DNA of 64,000 bases from Terrimonas_B sp041743125 (GTDB lineage Bacteria > Bacteroidota > Bacteroidia > Chitinophagales > Chitinophagaceae). Made by a program: the position numbers and the translations under genes. Positions 52,546 to 61,583 of this stretch are shown one piece after another; positions within the stretch are counted from its first letter, which is position 1, and each line of letters opens with the position of its first letter. The stretch is taken from positions 1-64,000 of the forward strand of contig JBGTNK010000004.1 in the NCBI GenBank assembly GCA_041743125.1, in the 5' to 3' direction. The notes under the pieces were generated by a model. The model saw only the letters and a program-made list of their open reading frames with translations. It was not told the origin of the DNA and ran no database searches.

Positions 52546-53202
52546 TTAACGGGGTACAAACAATATATACTTATCTCTATAGAATTCTTCTTCAAAAATG
52601 CTTTTAATTTCTATTATGCGGGGACGGGTCTTACTTTCCTGTATTTCAAGAGCAAGGTCTCCGCCTTTCAGACAAATAAGACCATTCCGACTATAGGTGG
52701 GTTGAATATCCGGGGATGGGTCATTCATAAATGACTTAGTACTTCTCAATAAAGGTCTGCTCCATCTCCATAGATCTTTAAGCGGAGCTACTGCACGGGA
52801 TACTACAAAATCAAATTTCCTGTTCTTTATATCTTCTATCCGGATATGCTGAGTAGTTAAGTTGGCCAGGTTAATTGCTTCAGTCACGTTGTTGACCACG
52901 TTCAATTTTTTTCCAATACTGTCTACTAAATGAAAATTTACTTCAGGAAAAAATATAGCTAGAGGAATACCGGGAAATCCACCGCCAGTTCCGAGGTCAA
53001 TAATTTCTGCGCCTGCCGGGAATTCAAAGCACGCAGCAATACTTAACGAATGGAGCACATGCTTTTCATATAAACTGTTAATATCCTTACGTGAAATGAC
53101 ATTGATTTTTTCATTCCATTCCGTGTAAAGATCTTTTAATGCCCCTAACTGCTGAATTTGGTTTGGGGTGAAATCAGAAAAATATTTCAGGATAATTTCC
53201 AT
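52546..53202 (-). CDS. rsmG: 16S rRNA (guanine(527)-N(7))-methyltransferase RsmG
   Basis: SAM-dependent methyltransferase of 218 residues. The glycine-rich SAM loop is EIIDLGTGGGFPGIPLAI and the later motif FDFVVSRAVAPLKDLW is characteristic of RsmG (GidB). It methylates N7 of G527 in 16S rRNA; loss of the enzyme gives low-level streptomycin resistance in other bacteria. Length is normal. It lies on the minus strand between the response regulator and the glycosyltransferase. Confidence 0.95.
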   Translation of the reverse strand: MEIILKYFSDFTPNQIQQLGALKDLYTEWNEKINVISRKDINSLYEKHVLHSLSIAACFEFPAGAEIIDLGTGGGFPGIPLAIFFPEVNFHLVDSIGKKLNVVNNVTEAINLANLTTQHIRIEDIKNRKFDFVVSRAVAPLKDLWRWSRPLLRSTKSFMNDPSPDIQPTYSRNGLICLKGGDLALEIQESKTRPRIIEIKSIFEEEFYRDKYILFVPR

Positions 53203-53235
53203 ACTCCGATTGTACTACACTTTTAAAAGGTTGCA

Positions 53236-54357
53236 CTAATTCCATCGCTTTGCTGGCTTTTTCCATAGTGCAGGCGCAAAAATGATATAATAAAAAAACA
53301 TCCATAAGTCCAATAAAATGAACCAGGGCCACAGATCTTTTTCATCCATTTTTTTCATAGCCTTTTTGAAAACAAAACCCACTGTAAATAAACGGATACC
53401 CAATAAGCCCAGGGCCAATTTCCAGCTAAACAGGATTATACTGCCAATCAACAGAGGATAAAAAATAAACTGGGTTACAAAATATAAACCCAGGAGAATT
53501 TTATGTTTTGATTTATAATATTTCGCCGTGGTATAATGCCTGGATTTTTGTTTCAGCCAGCTACCCCATGTAGTTCTGGGTACCGACCGGGTAACGGCGT
53601 CCGGGTCAATAATCACTGCTGTATTCTTTTTTGTTGCCACTTTATTGATAAAGAGGTCATCATCTCCACTTGGAATATGATTGATAGAGGAGAACCCTTT
53701 ATTACGAAGAAAAAGATCTTTTTTGTAGGAAAGATTTCTCCCTACCCCCATATAAGGGACACCCGCAAGAGCATAAGATAGATATTGCAATGCGGTGTGA
53801 AATGTTTCAAAACGAATGAACTTATTGAGGATTCCCGTCGTTTTATGGTAGGCGCCATATCCTAATACGATCTCGATGTTACGGTGATATCCTTCCTGCA
53901 TTTTTTGTATCCAATTCTCACTTGAAGGAACGCAATCCGCATCTGTCAGCAATAATACTTCATGCTTTGCTTCCCTTATTCCTATTGACAGAGGATATTT
54001 TTTACCGGAAATAAGCTTGGCTTCATGAGTTAGCTCTACCACGTTTAAGGATTTAAAAGTTTTTTTTAATTCCTGCAGAATATATTTGGAGTCATCTACT
54101 GAATTATCGTTTACTGCCACTACCTCCCAGGTACTGGGATATTGTTGAACTAAAATACCTGGCAGGTTACGGGCCAGGTTTTCATCCTCATCCCGGCTGC
54201 AGATAATTACTGATACAGGATGTTGTTGAGACTGCTCCCTTTCCGTGGGTTTATAAAATGCAACCCGGCTAAAAAACCAGGCATAATAAAATACTTGTAT
54301 AGCAGTAGCAGTGGCAAAAGAATAGAATACGATCTCTCCCCAGTTAATGGTTGGCAT
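53236..54357 (-). CDS. Glycosyltransferase family 2, membrane-associated
   Basis: Protein of 373 residues. An N-terminal membrane helix (VFYSFATATAIQVFYYAWFFSR) is followed by the GT2 core with VSVIICSRDEDENLARNLPGIL, VVAVNDNSVDDS and the DxD-type LLLTDADCVP. The C-terminus has at least two more membrane helices (about residues 290-365). Such proteins transfer sugars to lipid-linked or surface glycans. The acceptor is unknown. The neighbouring RsmG and Tgt are unrelated, so the context does not help. Confidence 0.88.
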   Translation of the reverse strand: MPTINWGEIVFYSFATATAIQVFYYAWFFSRVAFYKPTEREQSQQHPVSVIICSRDEDENLARNLPGILVQQYPSTWEVVAVNDNSVDDSKYILQELKKTFKSLNVVELTHEAKLISGKKYPLSIGIREAKHEVLLLTDADCVPSSENWIQKMQEGYHRNIEIVLGYGAYHKTTGILNKFIRFETFHTALQYLSYALAGVPYMGVGRNLSYKKDLFLRNKGFSSINHIPSGDDDLFINKVATKKNTAVIIDPDAVTRSVPRTTWGSWLKQKSRHYTTAKYYKSKHKILLGLYFVTQFIFYPLLIGSIILFSWKLALGLLGIRLFTVGFVFKKAMKKMDEKDLWPWFILLDLWMFFYYIIFAPALWKKPAKRWN

Positions 54358-54434
54358 AGCGGCGAAGATATATAGTTTATGGTTTTTGCATTAAGGTTTG
54401 TAGTTATCTTGCACGGCTTATTATTCACATAGTT

Positions 54435-55574
54435 ATGGCGGCATTACAATTTAAATTAGACCAGACAGACACAAATTCAAAAGCACGGACGGGAAGGATT
54501 AAAACCGATCATGGAGAAATATTGACTCCTATTTTCATGCCGGTAGGAACAGTAGGGAGTGTAAAGGCTGTAACACAACAACAACTGCTAAACGACGTAA
54601 AGGCACAGATCATCCTGGGTAATACTTATCATCTCTATTTGAGACCCGGTTTAGATGTACTGGAAAAGGCAGGTGGCTTGCATCATTTCAACGGGTGGCA
54701 TAAGCCAATTTTGACAGACAGTGGGGGGTACCAGGTTTTCTCATTGTCAGGAACCCGGAAAATAAAGGAAGAAGGTGTTACATTCCAATCGCACATAGAT
54801 GGCTCCAGTCATCTTTTTAGTCCTGAGTATGTAATGGATATTCAAAGGATCATTGGAGGCGATATCGTCATGGCCTTTGACGAATGTCCGCCGGGCGGTA
54901 GCGATTTTTCATATGCCCAAACATCCATGGAGCTTACCCATCGCTGGTTAGACAGATGTTGGGATCGTTTTCATTCAACAGAAGACAAATACGGGTATAC
55001 TCAAAATTTGTTCCCAATAGTGCAGGGGGGCACATTTAAAGACCTTCGGAAAGCCTCCTGTGAATTCGCAACCTCTAAAAATGCAACCGGTAATGCCATT
55101 GGAGGTTTAAGTGTAGGAGAACCCGAACCGGTGATGTATGAAATATGTAACTGGTGTTGCGATCACCTGCCACAGGAGAAACCCAGGTACCTGATGGGCG
55201 TAGGTACTCCCTGGAATATGCTGGAATGTATTAGTATGGGAATAGACATGTTTGACTGCGTAATGCCTACCCGAAACGGGCGCAACGCCATGTTGTTCAC
55301 TACCAGTGGGGTTTTAAACATTGACAACAAGAAATGGGAGTTTGATTTTTCTCCAATTGATGCGGGATTGGATTGTGAAGTAAGTAACTATTACAGCAAA
55401 GCCTACCTGCGGCATCTCATGAAATCGAAGGAGTTCCTGGGATTGACGATTGCCAGTATCCATAACCTTGCCTTTTATCTTTGGCTGATGAAAGAAGCCA
55501 GGAGCCATATTGAAAAGGGTGATTTTGCAACCTGGAAAACAAATATGACGGAAGTATTTAAGACAAGGCTATAA
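54435..55574 (+). CDS. tgt: tRNA-guanine transglycosylase (queuine tRNA-ribosyltransferase)
   Basis: Enzyme of 379 residues that swaps guanine for a queuosine precursor at position 34 of tRNAs. Canonical motifs are LTPIFMPVGTVGSVKAVT, ILTDSGGYQVFSL (catalytic Asp), GNAIGGLSVGEP, RYLMGVGTPW and GIDMFDCVMPTRNGR (nucleophile Asp). The zinc site is unusual: where most bacterial Tgt have CxCxxC near the C-terminus, this sequence has Leu-Asp-Cys-Glu-Val-Ser, so only the middle Cys remains, with the later His of IHNL. From memory, other Bacteroidota Tgt proteins also have an altered site, so this may be a lineage trait. The gene stands alone on the plus strand. Confidence 0.95.
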   Translation: MAALQFKLDQTDTNSKARTGRIKTDHGEILTPIFMPVGTVGSVKAVTQQQLLNDVKAQIILGNTYHLYLRPGLDVLEKAGGLHHFNGWHKPILTDSGGYQVFSLSGTRKIKEEGVTFQSHIDGSSHLFSPEYVMDIQRIIGGDIVMAFDECPPGGSDFSYAQTSMELTHRWLDRCWDRFHSTEDKYGYTQNLFPIVQGGTFKDLRKASCEFATSKNATGNAIGGLSVGEPEPVMYEICNWCCDHLPQEKPRYLMGVGTPWNMLECISMGIDMFDCVMPTRNGRNAMLFTTSGVLNIDNKKWEFDFSPIDAGLDCEVSNYYSKAYLRHLMKSKEFLGLTIASIHNLAFYLWLMKEARSHIEKGDFATWKTNMTEVFKTRL

Positions 55575-55930
55575 TTTATATAGACCTTGCTTTTCTCCAA
55601 ACTATAATCACCCGCAACGAGAAACCATTTTATTTATTAAAAAGACCAACATAAACCCTGTTCATGGCACCGGGAAAAACAGGCACGTCAGTGGCTCATA
55701 AAATAACCTTGAGAAATAAATTAGATTATTTGAGCAGATAAAATAATTTTGCGCAAGAAATCTCCTTTAATCATTACGGCGGTTCGCTTTGATTAAAAAC
55801 TCCATTAGTAGCTCCGGACCTTAGCGGTAAAACAAATTCAATAGGTATCAAATCAAAATAATCTCAAATAACTATTGGATGTGTGTGGTCATTTTTCCGT
55901 AACAATCTTATTCAACAAAAATCAACCATT
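55575..55930 (+). other. Intergenic region (356 bases) upstream of the metacaspase gene
   Basis: No coding frame is convincing here. TAATTTTG at 55744-55751 is a perfect -7 match, but the nearest TTG elements lie at unsuitable distances (11 and 32 bases), so the promoter is tentative and would give a leader of about 170 bases. No clear hairpin terminator, RNA gene or repeat is seen. Confidence 0.45.
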
Positions 55931-56749
55931 ATGGAAAAAAAACTTGCCTTATGTATCGGGATCAATGATTATCCCGGAACAGGAAGCGACCTGTCCGGAT
56001 GCATTAATGATGCGAATGATTGGTCCAAAATTTTTTCTCAAAGAGGCTTTACTGTAAAAAAACTCCTGGATAAAGAAGCTACCCGGAAGAATATTCTTGA
56101 TGGAATGAAATCCCTTATTGATTCTGCTGTTAAAGGAGACTCCATTATATTTCAGTATTCAGGCCATGGAACCTATATACCGGATAAGGACGGGGATGAA
56201 TCAGATGGCACAGATGAATGTTTGTGTCCTTACGATTTGTATACCAAAGGCCCAATAACCGATGACGAACTAAACGATCTTTTTACCTCAAAAAAAAATG
56301 GTGTCAGGTTGGTATTATTTTCTGATTCCTGCCATTCAGGGACAGTTACCCGCTTTGCAACTGGTATTAATACATCCCCTGCATCCGGCAAAAAAGTGCA
56401 GGTTCGAAAAGTAAAATTTCTTCCTCCTGCAAATTTTCTATCATCAAAGGAGCTTAGCAAGCTGGGAATGGTAAGAACCTTCCGGCGTTCTTCCCCTCCC
56501 GGCAGATACGGTAGCCTGTTAATGTCGGGTTGCCAGGATGTAGAATATAGCTATGATGCATTTTTTCAGAACAGGCCCAACGGCGCATTCACCTATGTGG
56601 CGCTGGAAACATTAAAACACATAAAACCGACTGCCACTTATCAGGATTGGTTTAAAGCCATACGAAAAGTATTACCATCGCAACAGTATCCCCAATCACC
56701 CAATTTGTATGGATCAAGAACCATGAGAAACTGGAAGATTTTTTCTTAA
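55931..56749 (+). CDS. Caspase family protein (type I metacaspase / orthocaspase)
   Basis: Cysteine peptidase of the C14 clan, 272 residues. It has no signal peptide. The N-terminal KLALCIGINDYPGTGSDLSG is the usual first strand of the caspase fold. The catalytic dyad is His79 in YSGHGTYIP and Cys134 in SDSCHSGTV; the loop between them includes the acidic DKDGDESDGTDE. Metacaspases of this type cleave after Arg or Lys and are used in stress and regulated death in bacteria and eukaryotes. ATG 55931 gives the standard start; the frame is open upstream to 55883. Two small genes follow on the same strand, one encoding a lipoprotein and one helical protein, and could be partners or targets. Confidence 0.88.
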   Translation: MEKKLALCIGINDYPGTGSDLSGCINDANDWSKIFSQRGFTVKKLLDKEATRKNILDGMKSLIDSAVKGDSIIFQYSGHGTYIPDKDGDESDGTDECLCPYDLYTKGPITDDELNDLFTSKKNGVRLVLFSDSCHSGTVTRFATGINTSPASGKKVQVRKVKFLPPANFLSSKELSKLGMVRTFRRSSPPGRYGSLLMSGCQDVEYSYDAFFQNRPNGAFTYVALETLKHIKPTATYQDWFKAIRKVLPSQQYPQSPNLYGSRTMRNWKIFS

Positions 56750-56803
56750 TGCATGCAGAATTGGTCAGGACTAAGATTTAAAAACCCCCTAAAATTTTTA
56801 ACT

Positions 56804-57259
56804 ATGCTGTCCTTAATATTTATAAAGAGACTCCCGGTCATTTTTTTGCTACTTGGCATATCCTGGGCCTGCAGGGTAACTCTTGTTCCGGAATATAGTG
56901 CCCAATTAGAAGACCAGATTGCTTCGGCAGCAAAAGCCACAGATAAGCTCTACATAGAAATGCTTGATTTAACTGAAGGTGAAAGAACATATGATAAATT
57001 TAATGAGAAGTATAATGAAATAGAATCAGAGATAAATTCTATAAAATTGAAAAATGAGGCACGGCCAAAAAATGCAAATTTTCTTGTCATAAATAAAAAT
57101 TTGAAGGAAGCTTTTGAGGAAGCCAAAAAATATCACAAGGATAATGCAACCCTGTCAAATGGAGAAGCCAGGGCTTACCAGGCTAGCCTTGCGGGATTTT
57201 GGAAGCCATTATATGTAGCAGAGATTGCGCTCAAAGATCCTTCCCGGTCAAATAAATAA
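56804..57259 (+). CDS. Lipoprotein of unknown function, metacaspase-adjacent
   Basis: Protein of 151 residues with signal and lipobox ISWAC (Cys at about 23). The mature part is mostly helical and charged: PEYSAQLEDQIASAAKATDKLY, then YDKFNEKYNEIESEINSIKLK, then NLKEAFEEAKKYHKD. It resembles no family I know. A frame continues upstream to 56753, but ATG 56804 gives a proper signal. It begins 54 bases after the metacaspase stop and ends 27 bases before the next small gene, so the three are probably one transcription unit. Confidence 0.65.
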   Translation: MLSLIFIKRLPVIFLLLGISWACRVTLVPEYSAQLEDQIASAAKATDKLYIEMLDLTEGERTYDKFNEKYNEIESEINSIKLKNEARPKNANFLVINKNLKEAFEEAKKYHKDNATLSNGEARAYQASLAGFWKPLYVAEIALKDPSRSNK

Positions 57260-57286
57260 TAAACTCTCTAATTAAAACAAAAACTT

Positions 57287-57607
57287 ATGGCATTCGATTT
57301 TAACGAAGTGGTGGCACAAATGGCAGGAGCTGTGAAGGCTTCACTAAAAGATGATTGGAAGGTAGTAAAGGAAACAGCAAGTGCTTTTTTAACGGCCAGA
57401 AAAGACAGGCTTGAATTGCTTGCCAGTTTACGCCTGAATAATGAAATAAGTCAGAAATTCTTTTTAAAAAGGCTGGAAGATGAAAAAAAAATATTTGAAT
57501 CGGAACTTCATGCTGTTGCTATAATCACAAAAGCGGCCGCACAAAGAGCTGCAAATGCTGCTTTAGATATTTTAAATAATGCGGTTTCTGCAGCCTTGCC
57601 TTTTTGA
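57287..57607 (+). CDS. Helical protein of unknown function, metacaspase-adjacent
   Basis: Protein of 106 residues, predicted almost fully helical, without signal peptide: FNEVVAQMAGAVKASLKDDW, LEDEKKIFESELHAVAI, AAAQRAANAALDILNNAVSAA. The final Ala-rich amphipathic helix could touch a membrane. I do not recognise the family. It is the third gene of the metacaspase group and likely co-transcribed with the lipoprotein gene 27 bases upstream. No metacaspase cleavage site can be predicted with confidence, though Arg and Lys are plentiful. Confidence 0.6.
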   Translation: MAFDFNEVVAQMAGAVKASLKDDWKVVKETASAFLTARKDRLELLASLRLNNEISQKFFLKRLEDEKKIFESELHAVAIITKAAAQRAANAALDILNNAVSAALPF

Positions 57608-57742
57608 TGATTTTTTAAAGTTTGCATATCCCTTTTGTACGAGGATACTATACAAATAAAATAGGTCCATGATTTTCATTTAAACTATTAACGGGGGAGA
57701 ACCATTAATGTAGTTGTACCAATTTAGTAGGATTGTTGATTC

Positions 57743-58579
57743 TCAGGTTTCTTCCAACAGTTTAATACCTGTCTTTCCCAATTCAATTTTGCGCTTCTTA
57801 TACAGCGCTCCGGTAGTCATTTTGAAGGTTTTTTTACTCATAGCAAAATAGGAGTATATTTCTTCGGGAGATGATTTGTCATGAAAAGGAAGGTAGCCGT
57901 TGTTTTCCTTTAAAAGGCGCAATACTTTTTCGCTTTCGTCTTCCACTCTTTCATACCCGGGTTTTCCAGCCACCACATCTATTTTGTTTTCTGGTAATAT
58001 TGTTTTTATAAATCCCGGAAAGTGATCCCCAATTTCAATATCCCGGTAAACTTCATTGAAATGAAGAAGGCCGGTATGTTTATTATTGATAATAACCAAA
58101 TAGCCCAGGTCAGTCCGGCGATACACGACCAGGTCTACTACTTCCTTTTCTTTTATAGTCAGGGTTTCATTGGATAAATACGGATCAATTCTTTCCGTAG
58201 CAGCCATCCGGCCTGTCTGATCGTCCTGGTATATTTTAACCAGGTATTCGCCCTGGGCCCTCATAAAACTTATTTGTTGCGATTTTGGAACAAATAAATC
58301 CTTCATTAATCCCCAATCCAAAAAAGCGCCATGATTAGTAGTGCTTACCACTTTTAATTTTACTATATCTCCCAGTATGCCCTTTGGTTCCAGGGTAGTG
58401 GCAATTATGCGGTCCTCGCCGTCATGATAAATAAACACTTTCAGTTCATCTCCTAATTTTGTTCCGGTGGGTACAAATCGCTTAGGTAATAGAATCCCAT
58501 CCTTCCCATCATCCAGAAATACACCCATAGGTTTTTCCTTAATTACTTTCAGCAAGTTGTATTCTCCAATCCTGATCAT
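57743..58579 (-). CDS. CvfB-like S1 RNA-binding protein
   Basis: Protein of 278 residues with several S1-like domains and a C-terminal winged-helix-like part, as in the CvfB/YitL family. The segments GVFLDDGKDGILLPKRFVP, GAFLDWGLMKDLFVPKSQQ and LGYLVIINNKHTGLLHFNEVY are S1-domain signatures; the end FAMSKKTFKMTTGALYKKRKI is typical. Family members affect virulence and RNA stability in Staphylococcus, but the molecular role is loosely defined. It is on the minus strand, convergent with the metacaspase genes. Confidence 0.88.
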   Translation of the reverse strand: MIRIGEYNLLKVIKEKPMGVFLDDGKDGILLPKRFVPTGTKLGDELKVFIYHDGEDRIIATTLEPKGILGDIVKLKVVSTTNHGAFLDWGLMKDLFVPKSQQISFMRAQGEYLVKIYQDDQTGRMAATERIDPYLSNETLTIKEKEVVDLVVYRRTDLGYLVIINNKHTGLLHFNEVYRDIEIGDHFPGFIKTILPENKIDVVAGKPGYERVEDESEKVLRLLKENNGYLPFHDKSSPEEIYSYFAMSKKTFKMTTGALYKKRKIELGKTGIKLLEET

Positions 58580-58823
58580 GCTTCAACTTATTTAATGTAT
58601 GCAAAGGTAGGTAAACCTCAAGGCCTGCTTTTTAAAGGGCCTGATCAATCTATTATTGGCTGTTTACCGAAGTAAAATATAGCTTTAACTGGTTTTTCCA
58701 ATCTTTCACATTTCATTCCCGTATATTTCTTTTCCTTTGCATGCCTAACTGTCGGGTTAAAAATTTAGAAATTAAGGTTTCAAACAAAAAATTTGCCTCT
58801 GCTCCGGTATGCAGAATGGTGTC

Positions 58824-59921
58824 ATGGCGAAAATAGATTGGTATATACTGAAAAATTTCCTGGTCACTTTTGTATTCTGCATGTTACTTTTTATGGTGGT
58901 AGCTGTTGCGGTCGACACGAGCGAGAAGGCCGACGATTTTGTAAAAACAGGCCTGACAAGCTATGAAATAATAACACAATACTATTTTGGTTTTGTTCCC
59001 TTTATATGGGGGTTGCTTTTCCCGTTATTTGTCTTCATTTCTGTTATTTTTTTTACCAGTCGCATGGCCTCCAGGTCAGAGATTATTGCCATACTGGCCA
59101 GCGGTACCAGCTACAACAGGATGTTGCGTCCATACCTCATCGGTGGACTGTTCCTGGCACTTATTCTTTGGGTAGGCAGTCGTTACTTTATTCCACGGGC
59201 CAATGGAATACGCAGCACTTTCCAAACCAATTATTTTGATAAAAATGATCCCAGCAAAAACATTCAATTGAATAATTGTCGCAATTGTTTTTACCGGCGC
59301 ATCGATTCAATCACCTACCTGGGTATTAAGAATTATGATACTACTACTAAATCAGCCAATGCCTTCTTTCTGGATCGTGTCAGGAATGATAAGGTGGTTT
59401 ATAACCTCAGGGCTAATTTTATTAAGTGGGATGATGACATTAAAAAATGGAAACTGCAGAATGTTGTAGAAAGGAGAGTGGACAGCATGAGTGAAACCAC
59501 CAAGCAATTTGATTCGTTGATTTTAAACATAACGCTGAAACCGGAGGAATTAAGAAGAGACGATTACCTGAAAGATAAACTAACAACCCCGGAGCTTGCT
59601 TCTTTTATATCGAAGGAAGAAGCCAGGGGAACAGAAGGATTAAGTGCCCTGAAAGTAGAGCGTTATCGCCGTACAGCCACACCATTTGCCGTTCTTTTGC
59701 TTACTATCATTGGGGTGGTACTGGCTAGCCGCAAAACCCGCGGGGGAAGCGGTAAGCACCTCGCTATAGGAATTATAACAGCGGCATTATTTATTATGTC
59801 CGATCGTTTTTCCACTGTCTTTGCAACCAAAGGAAACTTTCATCCATTGCTTGCAGCCTGGGTTCCCAATATTATTTTTTCAGTCGTTGCCTTTCTGATG
59901 TATCGAAAGGCCCCAAAATAA
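58824..59921 (+). CDS. LptF/LptG family lipopolysaccharide export permease
   Basis: Integral membrane protein of 365 residues with three N-terminal (about 10-115) and three C-terminal (about 285-362) membrane helices around a periplasmic beta-jellyroll domain, the layout of the LptF/LptG (YjgP/YjgQ) family. These permeases, with LptB and LptC, extract LPS from the inner membrane. Typical sequence: WYILKNFLVTFVFCML, EIIAILASGTSYNRML, and TPFAVLLLTIIGVVLASRKTRGG near the C-terminus. Whether it is LptF or LptG cannot be settled. ATG 58824 is preferred over 58809 on similarity to the usual start. Confidence 0.88.
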   Translation: MAKIDWYILKNFLVTFVFCMLLFMVVAVAVDTSEKADDFVKTGLTSYEIITQYYFGFVPFIWGLLFPLFVFISVIFFTSRMASRSEIIAILASGTSYNRMLRPYLIGGLFLALILWVGSRYFIPRANGIRSTFQTNYFDKNDPSKNIQLNNCRNCFYRRIDSITYLGIKNYDTTTKSANAFFLDRVRNDKVVYNLRANFIKWDDDIKKWKLQNVVERRVDSMSETTKQFDSLILNITLKPEELRRDDYLKDKLTTPELASFISKEEARGTEGLSALKVERYRRTATPFAVLLLTIIGVVLASRKTRGGSGKHLAIGIITAALFIMSDRFSTVFATKGNFHPLLAAWVPNIIFSVVAFLMYRKAPK

Positions 59922-59991
59922 TTTGGTTACAATTTATTACTTGTGACCTTCACTGTCACTGGATTAAGCATTAAGAATTCTGACCAATTTT

Positions 59992-60021
59992 TTGTTCTCC
60001 AAAAGGCAATGCCTACCTTTA
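59992..60021 (+). promoter_or_regulatory. Possible promoter for the citrate synthase gene
   Basis: TTG (59992-59994), a 19-base spacer and TACCTTTA (60014-60021) match the consensus except for the last base. The -7 box ends 39 bases before the ATG. Confidence 0.42.
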
Positions 60022-60060
60022 ACCTTTCACCATTAATAAAGTATAATTAAACGTTTTATC

Positions 60061-61386
60061 ATGGGGATATTAAAGGATAGGTTCAAAATAAAAGCCGATC
60101 AGTTGGGTAGTGAGATAAAAGAATTATTAAAGAAGGATGGCAGTAAAGTAATTGGGGAAGTTCAATTATCCCAAATTTACCAGGGCATGCGGGGCATGAC
60201 CGGTTTGGTTTCCGAAACTTCTTTGTTGGATGCCCAGGAGGGTATACGGTTCAGGGGCTATACCATTCCTGAATTGCAGGCAAAATTGCCCAGGGTTCCC
60301 GGAGGATCTGAACCCTTACCGGAAGGCTTGTTTTATTTGATGCTTATTGGTGAATTACCTTCTGAAGAGGATGTGCAGTATGTAACCTCCCTTCTGCAAC
60401 GCCGCAGTCATGTTCCCAATCATGTGTTTGCAACAATCGAGGCTCTGCCCGTAACGGCCCATCCTATGACACAGTTTGTTATAGGGGTGATGGCGTTACA
60501 AACAGAAAGTCAGTTTGCAAAAAAATACGCTGCAGGACTGAATAAAAAGGATTACTGGGATGTAATATTTGATGATTGTCTTGACCTGATAGCCCGGCTT
60601 CCCCGGGTAGCTGCTTACATTTACCGGCGGAAATATAAAAACGGCGAGCACATCCAACCTGATGGAATGCTGGATTGGGCAGGCAATTTTGCGCATATGC
60701 TGGGATATGAGGATAATACTTTTAAAGCATTGATGCGTTTATATATGACCATACATGCAGATCATGAAGGCGGTAATGTTTCGGCACATGCTACCCATTT
60801 AGTTGGTTCAGCATTAAGCGATCCATATCTAAGTTATGCTGCGGGCCTGAATGGCCTGGCCGGACCGCTGCACGGATTAGCAAACCAGGAAGTGATCAAG
60901 TGGATTTTTGAAATGCAGAAGGAATTAAATACGGAAGAACCTACCAAAGACCAGATTGCAGATTACGTGGAGAAAACTCTCAAGGAAGGTAAAGTAGTGC
61001 CGGGGTATGGCCATGCCGTGTTGCGCAAAACAGATCCACGATTTACAGCCCAAATGGAATTTGGAAAAAAACATATGCCGGATGATAAATTAGTAAATAC
61101 TGTTTGGAATATTTATGAGGTAGTACCCCCTATCTTACAATCGATGGGTAAAGTAAAAAATCCATGGCCCAATGTAGATGCACATAGCGGTGCCTTGCTG
61201 TTACATTTTGGGTTAAAGGAATATGAATATTATACCGTTTTATTCGGCGTAAGCAGAGCGTTGGGTGTGTTAGCAAATCTCTGTTGGGACAGGGCTTTAG
61301 GCTTGGCGCTTGAAAGACCCAAATCAGTAACTACTGACTTAGTAAAGAAATGGTTGAAAGGAGAAGATCAGATTTGGGGAGATTAA
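60061..61386 (+). CDS. gltA: Citrate (Si)-synthase, mitochondrial/eukaryotic type
   Basis: Enzyme of 441 residues that condenses oxaloacetate and acetyl-CoA to start the citric acid cycle. Catalytic residues are visible: His271 in GPLHGLAN, His318 in PGYGHAVLR and Asp373 in NVDAHSGALL. The sequence (for example YQGMRGMTGLVSETSLLD, GIRFRGYTIPE, HADHEGGNVSAHATHLVGSAL) is closer to mitochondrial citrate synthase than to the common bacterial hexameric form, which has a different N-terminal domain. Such mitochondrial-type enzymes are known in Bacteroidota. No targeting peptide is present. A terminator follows. Confidence 0.95.
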   Translation: MGILKDRFKIKADQLGSEIKELLKKDGSKVIGEVQLSQIYQGMRGMTGLVSETSLLDAQEGIRFRGYTIPELQAKLPRVPGGSEPLPEGLFYLMLIGELPSEEDVQYVTSLLQRRSHVPNHVFATIEALPVTAHPMTQFVIGVMALQTESQFAKKYAAGLNKKDYWDVIFDDCLDLIARLPRVAAYIYRRKYKNGEHIQPDGMLDWAGNFAHMLGYEDNTFKALMRLYMTIHADHEGGNVSAHATHLVGSALSDPYLSYAAGLNGLAGPLHGLANQEVIKWIFEMQKELNTEEPTKDQIADYVEKTLKEGKVVPGYGHAVLRKTDPRFTAQMEFGKKHMPDDKLVNTVWNIYEVVPPILQSMGKVKNPWPNVDAHSGALLLHFGLKEYEYYTVLFGVSRALGVLANLCWDRALGLALERPKSVTTDLVKKWLKGEDQIWGD

Positions 61387-61410
61387 ACCCCATGATGAAT
61401 TGACAAAATG

Positions 61411-61443
61411 CGGCCCATCCCTCAGGTTGGGTCGTTTTTTTTT
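61411..61443 (+). terminator. Rho-independent terminator after citrate synthase
   Basis: CGGCCCA and TGGGTCG pair over 7 bp (one G-T pair) with a 13-base loop, followed by at least nine T. It lies 25 bases after the gltA stop. Confidence 0.72.
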
Positions 61444-61583
61444 CGTATCTTCAAAACAATCGGAGATTTCATCCCCTAAGTATTCTTGTTGTCATCTTCT
61501 TGTGCCATCAAATCTTAATCTGGTATGATTTTTTATATTTCTTCCGTTAGTTCGTCATTCCTTAACTCTTAAAATTTAAAACC

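Noticed and set aside
54384..54412. TTG-N16-TATCTTGC upstream of tgt as promoter
   Set aside because: The spacer is short and the -7 box has only a partial match, so it does not stand out from the AT-rich background.
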